From Treponema sp. UBA7570 (GTDB lineage Bacteria; Spirochaetota; Spirochaetia; Treponematales; Treponemataceae), in NCBI GenBank assembly GCA_002477955.1, contig DLLE01000056.1, positions 21,949-43,438 on the forward strand: a DNA stretch of 21,490 nucleotides, written 5' to 3'. The notes under the pieces were generated by a model. It did no database searches and had not been told where the DNA came from. It worked only from the letters and a program-made list of their open reading frames with translations. This document shows, in pieces, positions 15,340 through 21,490 of the stretch. Numbering within the stretch: the stretch's first letter is position 1; the number at the start of each line of letters is the position of its first letter. Made by a program: the position numbers and the translations under genes.

Positions 15340-15392
15340 CGCAGTTCCGCTTTTCGCTCCATCCGCCAAGGCCGGACGCTTCGCGCTGCTCC
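15340..15392. repeat. GC-rich palindromic intergenic repeat, copy B
   Basis: This 53-bp block is about 90% identical to copy A at 11723-11776, in the same orientation. The central hairpin is imperfect here: TCCGCC-AAG-GCCGGA (15362-15376) has one mismatch. It lies in the 317-bp spacer between the divergent ychJ-like gene and ptsI, so copies are not limited to gene ends. The rest of this spacer holds the two promoters; I see no supported gene in it. Confidence 0.85.
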
Positions 15393-15480
15393 GGCACGGG
15401 CTAGTTTTTTCCGGACAAAATTGCATTCAGCATTTTTTTATTCAAAAAGTTTTTTGCCGCAATTGCCGGAAAAACGTCAT

Positions 15481-15509
15481 TTGACAGGCTTTATCCCGAA
15501 AGTTAAAAT
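15481..15509 (+). promoter_or_regulatory. Strong promoter of ptsI, probably leaderless
   Basis: A perfect TTGACA (15481-15486) and TAAAAT (15504-15509) are separated by exactly 17 bp. The -10 ends 6 nt before the ATG at 15516, so transcription should start at the A of the start codon. Confidence 0.85.
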
Positions 15510-15515
15510 ACAGTT

Positions 15516-17210
15516 ATGAACGTTTTTTTAGGTGCTTCGGCTTCGTCTGGAATTGGCATTGGCAAGGCTTTTGTTGTTCCTGAAACCGTCAAGAGAGTTA
15601 TTCCGCGCAAAAAAATAGAAGAATCTGACCACAACCAGCAATGGGCTCGTTTTGAAAAATCGCTTGCAAATGTTTCGACAGATATTTCTAAAAAAATCAC
15701 CGAATCTAAAGACAATAAAATTCAAAATCAACTTTACGAAACTTATTTTTTAATGCTAAATGATCCTGAATTCATCAAAGAACTAAAAAAAGCGTTTTAT
15801 TCACATTCGCTCAATATTGAATTCGTTCTCGACCGCCAGACAGCAAAATACGCAAAACAGCTTCGCTCAAGCGGAAACGACTATCTGGCAGAACGCGCCC
15901 TGGATATTTATGACATTTTTGGAAAAGTTTTGGACGATATGCTGGACTTTCATCCTTTTAACATCGAAACCGTTCCAAATGGAGCTGTAATTGTTGCAAC
16001 TCAATTAAATCCGAGCGACACAATCATTCTTTCAAAACGAAAAATTGCCGGTCTTGCGCTGACCGAAGGCGGAATTTCAAGCCACGTTGGAATTTTGGCA
16101 CGAAATTACGGAATTCCTGCTGTTTTTGCATTGGAGAACATTGCCTCTCAAATCGAAAACGGCGAAACTGTCGTTGTTGACGGCAACAATGCGGAAGTTT
16201 TTGCAAATCCGGACAATACTTCCCTTGAGAATTTTCAGAAAAAAATCGACGAAGAAAAAGCTCACAGGCTTATGCTCGAAAAATTCCGCAACATCGAAGC
16301 TCAGACAAAAGACGGCGTAAAATTTCACATTTACGCAAATATCGGAACTGTCGAAGAAGCAAAGCTCGCGCTTGAAGAAGGCGCGGACGGAATCGGCCTT
16401 TTTAGGACAGAATTTCTTTTTATGAGCGAAACAAACGGCGGGCGTTCAAGCCTTTTTGATGAAGAAGAGCAGTTCAAAGCGTACAAGCAGGTTTTGCAGA
16501 TAATGAACGGCAAGCCAGTTACAATTCGCACACTGGACGCAGGGGGCGACAAGCTTATAAATTCGCCGGAAATTCACATTAACGAAGAAAAAAACCCGCT
16601 CATGGGACTTCGGGCAATCCGTCTCAGCCTTGAAAATCCAATGCAGCTAAAAACCCAGTTGCGCGCGCTTTACAGAGCAAGCGTTTTCGGAAATTTAAAA
16701 ATTATGCTTCCGCTCATAACAGACGTTGAACAGGTAAAAAAAACTTTGGAAATTGCAGAATCAGTCCGAAATGAGCTTTCTGCCGAAAAAATCGAATTCA
16801 ACCCGAAAGTTCCAATTGGAATTATGGTCGAAACCGCAGCGGCCGCTCTGACAGCAGACTGCCTTGCAAAAGTGAGCGACTTTTTTTCAATCGGCACAAA
16901 CGACCTTACTCAATACACAATCGGCGTTGACCGCGAAAATGCTTCTGTTGCTCCGCTTTATGACGAATTTCATCTTGCTGTTCTCAGAATGATTCAAAAC
17001 ACAATAAGCGAAGCGGAAAAAGCCGGGATTGATGTTTCTGTCTGCGGCGAAATGGCGAGCCGAAAAACAAGTGCCCTTGTTCTTGCAGGAATGGGAATCC
17101 GAAATTTGAGCATGAGCCCGGCAATGATTTGCAAAATCAAAGAACTTCTCTCAAAATATACGATAAAAGAATTAAAAAGCATCTCGTCAAAACAACTTAA
17201 TTCGTTGTAA
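15516..17210 (+). CDS. ptsI: PTS enzyme I, phosphoenolpyruvate-protein phosphotransferase
   Basis: Enzyme I takes phosphate from phosphoenolpyruvate and passes it to HPr, feeding the sugar phosphotransferase system in the cytoplasm. The 564 aa are the normal length. The N-terminal half has the HPr-binding helices and phospho-His190 in EGGISSHVGILAR. The C-terminal PEP-binding barrel has R297 in GLFRTEFLF, TIRTLDAGGDK, MVETAAAAL, GTNDLTQYTIGVDREN and catalytic Cys510 in SVCGEMAS. The phospho-His loop reads GGISSH where GGRTSH is usual, a modest change. HPr is not encoded in the window. The ATG has no Shine-Dalgarno; the promoter position implies a leaderless message. der follows 11 bp after the stop. 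Confidence 0.96.
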   Translation: MNVFLGASASSGIGIGKAFVVPETVKRVIPRKKIEESDHNQQWARFEKSLANVSTDISKKITESKDNKIQNQLYETYFLMLNDPEFIKELKKAFYSHSLNIEFVLDRQTAKYAKQLRSSGNDYLAERALDIYDIFGKVLDDMLDFHPFNIETVPNGAVIVATQLNPSDTIILSKRKIAGLALTEGGISSHVGILARNYGIPAVFALENIASQIENGETVVVDGNNAEVFANPDNTSLENFQKKIDEEKAHRLMLEKFRNIEAQTKDGVKFHIYANIGTVEEAKLALEEGADGIGLFRTEFLFMSETNGGRSSLFDEEEQFKAYKQVLQIMNGKPVTIRTLDAGGDKLINSPEIHINEEKNPLMGLRAIRLSLENPMQLKTQLRALYRASVFGNLKIMLPLITDVEQVKKTLEIAESVRNELSAEKIEFNPKVPIGIMVETAAAALTADCLAKVSDFFSIGTNDLTQYTIGVDRENASVAPLYDEFHLAVLRMIQNTISEAEKAGIDVSVCGEMASRKTSALVLAGMGIRNLSMSPAMICKIKELLSKYTIKELKSISSKQLNSL

Positions 17211-17213
17211 AAT
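17184..17213 (+). promoter_or_regulatory. Possible internal promoter for der
   Basis: TCGTCA (17184-17189) and TAAAAT (17208-17213), 18 bp apart, overlap the ptsI stop codon. The -10 ends 8 nt before the der ATG, matching the near-leaderless layout of other first genes here. The -35 is weak and der could simply be read through from ptsI. Confidence 0.3.
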
Positions 17214-17221
17214 AACGGTCT

Positions 17222-18796
17222 ATGAAAAAAACTAAAAAATCAAAGCCGGACTTTTCAAAACCAAAGCCTCAGAAAATTGTGTCCGACGAACAAATTTTTA
17301 ACGAAAATAACGATTTTTATTCATCGGAAAACGACTCTATTCAAAAAAACGAAGAAATTTCGGATTCAGAAACAGGCGATGAATTTGGTCAAAAAGATGA
17401 AAATGCAACCGAAGAATTAAAATTTTTTCCAGATAAATCATACATTAACCTTCCGACAGTCGCTATTGCCGGACGTCCAAACGTAGGAAAATCGACTCTC
17501 TTTAACCGTTTTATGCACAAGCGGCTTGCGATTGTCGATCCAACTCCAGGCGTAACCAGAGATCCTGTTGAAGGAACTGCCTTTATTGGCGGAAAACCTG
17601 TTCACCTTGTTGACACCGGCGGTTTTAAGCTTGACCGCGATTTAAAAAGCCGGGAATCCGAAATGGACGAACTTGTCGTTGAAAAATCACTTTCTGTAAT
17701 AAAACGCGCAGACTTGATTCTTCTTTTGCTCGAAGCCGGAAAAATCACCGGAGAAGACGAGGAATTTATTCACCTTTTGCGGCCATATTGGAACAAAGTT
17801 GTAGTTGCCGTGAACAAATGCGAAGGCGGTTCTGGCGAAAACATCAGCTGGAATTATCTTCAGTACGGTTTTAATGAACTGCTTTTTATTTCGGCAGACC
17901 ACGGCGACCACATAACAGAACTTGCAAAGGCAATTACAAGCCACCTCGATTTTTCTGAGGTAAAGGAAGGAATCGAAGAGCCTGTAATCAAAATCGCAAT
18001 CGTCGGAAAACCAAATACTGGAAAATCAACGCTTTCAAACCGCCTTACGAACACTCAAAATTCAATTGTTTCTGACTATGCAGGAACGACACGCGATGTT
18101 GTTGAAGGAAGTTTTACCTGGGGCAAACGAAAATTTGAAGTTCTTGATACAGCAGGAATCCGGCGAAAAGCAAAAGTAAAGCAAAACGTTGAATATTATT
18201 CTGTAAACCGCGCAATAAAAACTCTGGACGAATGCGACATTGTTTTTTTGATGATTGACGCTGAACAGGGACTCGCTGACCAGGACAAAAAAATCTGTTC
18301 ACTCGCATACGAACGCGGCCGTGGAATTATCTTTGTTTTGAATAAATGGGACTTAAAAGAGCAGACAAAAAAAGTCTACAAGGATACTGTTGATTACATT
18401 CAATATATGTTCGGACAAATGCAGTTTGCTCCAATTCTGCGCCTTTCCGCTTTAACCGGCGATGGAATTAAAGAGTTGATGGAAACAACAGTACGCCTTT
18501 ATAAGCAGCTTACGACAAAAATCGAAACTTCTGCCCTGAACAAGGCTTTGGACGACTGGCTTTTCCGTTATCCGCCTCCGGCAAGCAAGGCAATCCACTT
18601 TAAAATCCGCTATATGACGCAAACAGGAACAAATCCGGTTTCGTTCAGAATTTTTGCAACAAGTCCTGACAACGTTCCGGAAAGCTACGTAACTTACTTA
18701 AAAAACAGGATTCGTGAAGATTTAGGTTTTGACCAGATTCCAGTCATGCTCGAAATGAAATCTAGCCGAAAACGCTGGGAAAATCGGTTTGAATAA
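17222..18796 (+). CDS. der: Ribosome-assembly double GTPase Der (EngA)
   Basis: Der has two tandem GTPase domains and a KH-like C-terminal domain and helps mature the 50S subunit. Domain 1 has G1 GRPNVGKS at 84-91, G3 DTGG at 131-134 and G4 NKCE at 198-201. Domain 2 has G1 GKPNTGKS at 262-269, DTAG at 309-312 and NKWD at 374-377. The KH-like part runs from about 440 to the basic end (SSRKRWENRF). The length, 524 aa, exceeds the usual 440 or so because of a polar, mostly acidic N-terminal extension of about 75 residues, probably disordered. G4 of domain 1 has Glu in place of the usual Asp. No Shine-Dalgarno precedes the ATG. It is 11 bp after ptsI and 17 bp before the MerR-type gene. Confidence 0.96.
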   Translation: MKKTKKSKPDFSKPKPQKIVSDEQIFNENNDFYSSENDSIQKNEEISDSETGDEFGQKDENATEELKFFPDKSYINLPTVAIAGRPNVGKSTLFNRFMHKRLAIVDPTPGVTRDPVEGTAFIGGKPVHLVDTGGFKLDRDLKSRESEMDELVVEKSLSVIKRADLILLLLEAGKITGEDEEFIHLLRPYWNKVVVAVNKCEGGSGENISWNYLQYGFNELLFISADHGDHITELAKAITSHLDFSEVKEGIEEPVIKIAIVGKPNTGKSTLSNRLTNTQNSIVSDYAGTTRDVVEGSFTWGKRKFEVLDTAGIRRKAKVKQNVEYYSVNRAIKTLDECDIVFLMIDAEQGLADQDKKICSLAYERGRGIIFVLNKWDLKEQTKKVYKDTVDYIQYMFGQMQFAPILRLSALTGDGIKELMETTVRLYKQLTTKIETSALNKALDDWLFRYPPPASKAIHFKIRYMTQTGTNPVSFRIFATSPDNVPESYVTYLKNRIREDLGFDQIPVMLEMKSSRKRWENRFE

Positions 18797-18813
18797 AAAT
18801 CAAAGGAAAGTTT

Positions 18814-19134
18814 GTGACATATTCAATCGGCGAAGCTGAGGAGCTTACAGGCATAAAATCTCATATTCTGCGTTATTGGGAAGAAGTAATTCCCGGCTTT
18901 GCTCCAAAAAAAGATTTGGGCGGACGAAGGATTTACACAGAACGAGATATTGACTTGATTCTCCGGTTAAAATATCTCATAAACGAACGAAAATTTACAA
19001 TTGAAGGCGCTCGGGATGAAATTTTGCGGGAAACAATGGATTACGACTCAAAAGCCGAAATTCTCGATTCAATCCGGCAAATTCGTTCCGAATTAAGTCA
19101 AATGTATATGATTATCCGAAAATACAGAAAATAA
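18814..19134 (+). CDS. Small MerR-family transcriptional regulator
   Basis: The protein is 106 aa and starts at GTG, with an AAAGGAAAG ribosome site directly upstream. The N-terminal winged helix (about 2-72) has the MerR signature: YSIGEAEELTGIKSHILRYW, then the wing GGRRIYTERDIDLILRLKYL. Residues about 75-106 form a short dimerisation coiled coil. There is no C-terminal effector domain and no Cys-rich metal site, so it probably does not sense a small ligand as CueR or BmrR do. It is closer to short MerR-like proteins that respond to partners or simply bind DNA. The target is unknown. It lies between der and the Rsm22-type gene with short gaps (17 and 33 bp), an operon-like layout. Confidence 0.9.
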   Translation: MTYSIGEAEELTGIKSHILRYWEEVIPGFAPKKDLGGRRIYTERDIDLILRLKYLINERKFTIEGARDEILRETMDYDSKAEILDSIRQIRSELSQMYMIIRKYRK

Positions 19135-19167
19135 CCGGGCAAAAAAAATCAAAATCAGGAAGATTTT

Positions 19168-20595
19168 ATGAAAAAAGAAGAAGCAAAATGGTATGAAAAA
19201 GCTTCCGGCAAAAAACAGCATAAAGCCGAAAATTCTGCAAAATTCGCCGCAAAAAATGAATTAAAAAAACAGCGCAAAGAAGAAAAGGCGCAGAAAAACG
19301 ACGCGAAAACTGAAGATAAAAAAATTCCGCAAAAAAAAGCGAATATTGAAAACCGCAGAAAAAACAATTTTTCTCAAAATAAAAGTTCAAAAACCGTTTC
19401 AATGTTTGAATTAAAAAACATTCCAGAAGATTCACTCGAAATTCTTAAAAATTTCGGAAAAATCGTTGCTGATACCAGAAATCTTTCGCCAAAACAGCAG
19501 GTTCTTCTTCCAAAACAGATAAAAAATTTAAGCCACCAGCTCACCGACGACAGAAACAGCCGCCGTCTCGGCTACATGAACGACGCTTCTCAGCTTTCTG
19601 CGTATATTTCTTATTTTATGTGGTGGAATTTAATTCGCCTTACAAGACTTTTTGCAAATTTTCCAAAAAACGCTTTCAACCTAAAAGAAGAAGATGTTTG
19701 TCTTGACCTTGGTTCCGGGCCTCTAACTGTTCCTTGTGCGCTTTGGCTTGCAAGACCGGAACTGCGCTCAAAAAAACTGACTTTTTATGTTTTGGATTTA
19801 AGCCAGGGCGCTCTTTCTGCCGGAGAAGAAATTTTTCTTTCGATTGCGGCAAAAACCCTGACAGAAGACCAAAATCCGTGGAAAATTGTCCGCGTCAAAG
19901 GCGCAGTTGGGACTCAAATAAAACAAAAACCTTCCCTTATAACCTGCGCAAACGTATTCAATGAACTTGCCCAGACAAACGAAATGCCTCTGGATTTTCT
20001 TGCAAAAAACTATACAAACGACATACTAAAGTATTTTGATAAAGAAACAAATTCGGCTCAGACAATTTTGCTTATTGAACCGGGCGATCCACGCTCGGCA
20101 AGGCTTGTAAGCTTGATGCGCGATTCGTTTATCCGAAAAAATTTTATGCCTTTAAGTCCATGTCCGCATATTCACGTATGCCCAATGGCAGGAAGGACTT
20201 CTTCCAATCCTGGCGGAAAATGGTGCAACTTTGCTTTTGACACAGCAGACGCCCCGGAAGAGCTTTTACGATTTTCTAAAAATGCAAATTTGAAAAAAGA
20301 GCGTGCTTCTTTGAGCTATGTTTTGGTCAGCAAAGAAAAAAATCCAATGGCAGAAGAAAAACCGTCTCAAAATGATTCTGAAAATCTAAAACTGAGAATT
20401 GCCTCGGACTTTATAAAACTCCCCGAAATCCGCAAATCCGCATATTACTGCTGTTCAGAAATTGGACTTGTTCTTGCGGTTGATAAAACAAATATCCGCC
20501 CCAAAAACGGAGATTTGCTTTCTGTAAAACGGCCAAAATCTTTAGAAAATGCAGATTATGATAAAAAATCTGGAGCGATAATTCTAGAAATTTAA
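19168..20595 (+). CDS. Rsm22-type small-subunit methyltransferase-like protein, likely Fe-S
   Basis: The protein is 475 aa and has an AGGAAG site before the ATG. An N-terminal Lys/Glu-rich tail (1-75) looks disordered and RNA-binding. A Rossmann methyltransferase core follows: VCLDLGSGPLTVP at 177-189, YVLDLSQGAL at 207-216, TCANVFNEL at 259-267 and LIEPGDPRSARL at 302-313. Then comes a cysteine block: C332 and C338 (CPHIHVC), C353 in KWCNF, and later C428/C429. In Rsm22/METTL17 such cysteines hold a [4Fe-4S] cluster, and the protein aids small ribosomal subunit assembly rather than being a proven methyltransferase. The SAM loop GSGPLT departs a little from GxGxG. It is co-directional with der, another ribosome-assembly factor. 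Confidence 0.85.
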   Translation: MKKEEAKWYEKASGKKQHKAENSAKFAAKNELKKQRKEEKAQKNDAKTEDKKIPQKKANIENRRKNNFSQNKSSKTVSMFELKNIPEDSLEILKNFGKIVADTRNLSPKQQVLLPKQIKNLSHQLTDDRNSRRLGYMNDASQLSAYISYFMWWNLIRLTRLFANFPKNAFNLKEEDVCLDLGSGPLTVPCALWLARPELRSKKLTFYVLDLSQGALSAGEEIFLSIAAKTLTEDQNPWKIVRVKGAVGTQIKQKPSLITCANVFNELAQTNEMPLDFLAKNYTNDILKYFDKETNSAQTILLIEPGDPRSARLVSLMRDSFIRKNFMPLSPCPHIHVCPMAGRTSSNPGGKWCNFAFDTADAPEELLRFSKNANLKKERASLSYVLVSKEKNPMAEEKPSQNDSENLKLRIASDFIKLPEIRKSAYYCCSEIGLVLAVDKTNIRPKNGDLLSVKRPKSLENADYDKKSGAIILEI

Positions 20596-20597
20596 AA

Positions 20598-20637
20598 AGT
20601 TTTTTTTAGTACACGAATTGCGGTTCAGTCAAAAACT
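20598..20637. terminator. Possible weak bidirectional terminator
   Basis: AGTTTTT (20598-20604) and AAAAACT (20631-20637) could pair across the 49-bp gap between two convergent genes. The stem has a single G-C pair at each side and a long loop, so this is a weak candidate. Confidence 0.2.
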
Positions 20638-20644
20638 CCAAAAA

Positions 20645-21484
20645 TCATTTTTTTTCCAGAGATTCGACCCATTTTTGCATAAGAATTCCAAAAGCAACTC
20701 CAACATTCAAACTGGCTTTAAGACCTTTCATTGGAATTGTCACCCGGCCGTACGATGCTTTTTTGAGCGCTTCCGGGCTTACTCCAAGCTCTTCCGAACC
20801 GATTATGCAAATTCCTTTTTTGGGAAATTTAAATTCTTCGAGCGGAGTTCCGCCAGTTTCGAGGACAAAAATCGGAATATCGTTTTTTTGGGAATATTCG
20901 TCGAGTTCATCAAGGCTTTTTTTCTGCCAGCCGAGAGTTTCAATACAGCCCATGCCGCTTCGCACTGCTTTTGGATGGTCAGGCGGAACGCACATTGGAC
21001 TTACAAAAACATTTTCCGCACCCATTGCCTCTGCCGTTCTAAAAATTGAACCAAGATTGAACGGAGAACGAATATCTTCCGCATAAACGCTCACGCCCTC
21101 AAAAAAATCTCTCTGCTTTACAATTCCATTTTCGTCAAAAACTTCAGAATGGGGCGCAATAATCAAATCCCACTCTGCCGGAAAAGTTCCAATTATTTTA
21201 AGCATTGTGTTGCGGGCAAGATTGCAAGAGCGTTTTTCATTAAAAGGAATTTCTTTGAGCGCATTTTCTAAGATTTTTGCGTCATCAGAAGGCATTTGCG
21301 GATCTTTTAAGCAAATTTCGACAATTTTTTTTACGTAGTCTGCGCGGGCAATAGACTTATAAGAATATTCGTTGCCTTTTTCAGGAACTCCATCAATATC
21401 GCGTTCCAAAGCGCCGAGAGTGAGCGCAAGTTTTCTGCGTTTTTGTCCGCCTTCAAGCTGTGTTAATTTTCCAGGATCAATCAT
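20645..21484 (-). CDS. SpoU/TrmH-family RNA 2'-O-methyltransferase
   Basis: This is a second SPOUT-class RNA methyltransferase, 279 residues as seen. The knot domain (about 130-275) has motif 1, AEDIRSPFNLGSIFRTAEAM, with catalytic Asn and Arg; motif 2, IIGSEELGVSPEAL; and motif 3, VTIPMKGLKASLNVGVAFGI. The N-terminal 130 residues are helical and basic and do not look like the RlmB N-domain, so the RNA target differs and cannot be named from sequence. The ATG is near the right edge with only six bases visible upstream, all A, so a more upstream start cannot be ruled out. It converges with the Rsm22-type gene. Confidence 0.85.
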   Translation of the reverse strand: MIDPGKLTQLEGGQKRRKLALTLGALERDIDGVPEKGNEYSYKSIARADYVKKIVEICLKDPQMPSDDAKILENALKEIPFNEKRSCNLARNTMLKIIGTFPAEWDLIIAPHSEVFDENGIVKQRDFFEGVSVYAEDIRSPFNLGSIFRTAEAMGAENVFVSPMCVPPDHPKAVRSGMGCIETLGWQKKSLDELDEYSQKNDIPIFVLETGGTPLEEFKFPKKGICIIGSEELGVSPEALKKASYGRVTIPMKGLKASLNVGVAFGILMQKWVESLEKK

Positions 21485-21490
21485 TTTTTT

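Noticed and set aside
15188..15519. Reading frames of 69-72 codons on both strands over repeat B
   Set aside because: They cover the repeat and the ptsI promoter, have no family features, and arise from the same GC-rich repeat.
1..21490. tRNA, rRNA, CRISPR, riboswitch, insertion sequence or prophage signals
   Set aside because: I looked for cloverleaf-like and repeat-spacer patterns, transposase motifs and integrase motifs, and found none I could support.

Overview
The window looks like a chromosomal segment of a spirochaete, most probably a Treponema-type organism. This is inferred from low GC content, A/T-tract-rich intergenic DNA, a lipoprotein with a loose spirochaete-style lipobox, and the gene repertoire; no rRNA is present to confirm it. 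I see no phage, transposon, CRISPR array, tRNA or rRNA. Genes are tightly packed.

Layout. Positions 1-10997 hold a chemotaxis locus. On the minus strand, in transcription order, lie a STAS protein, cheA, cheR, cheB, cheY and a membrane chemoreceptor that runs off the left edge. cheW is divergent from the STAS gene. It converges with a second minus-strand operon made of a ParA/MinD-like ATPase, a large soluble receptor-like helical protein, and cheD. A TPR lipoprotein gene diverges from the ParA-like gene. Next come an RpiB/LacAB-family isomerase (+) and, convergent to it, a GGDEF protein (-), rlmB (-) and a YchJ/SEC-C protein (-). From 15516 a plus-strand group follows: ptsI, der, a MerR-type regulator and an Rsm22-type methyltransferase. 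A second SpoU/TrmH-family methyltransferase (-) closes the window.

How the genes fit together. CheA, CheW and the receptor form the signalling core. CheR, CheB and CheD adapt the receptors, and CheY carries the signal to the flagellar motor. No CheX, CheC or canonical CheZ is encoded here. The soluble protein upstream of cheD combines a degenerate chemoreceptor-tip motif with a CheZ-like D-x-x-x-Q motif, and it sits beside a ParA-type ATPase. This is the most interesting candidate system in the window: a possible CheY-P phosphatase/receptor hybrid, or an array-positioning module like PpfA/TlpT. The right half is mostly housekeeping: translation and ribosome maturation (der, rlmB, rsm22-like, trmH-like) and sugar uptake (ptsI).

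Cross-cutting signals. Several first genes (parA-like, TPR lipoprotein, ptsI, GGDEF, possibly der) have a sigma70-like -10 box ending 6-9 nt before the ATG and no Shine-Dalgarno, which suggests leaderless or near-leaderless mRNAs. Operon-internal genes carry good Shine-Dalgarno sites. A GC-rich, partly palindromic ~54-bp intergenic repeat occurs twice (11723 and 15340).
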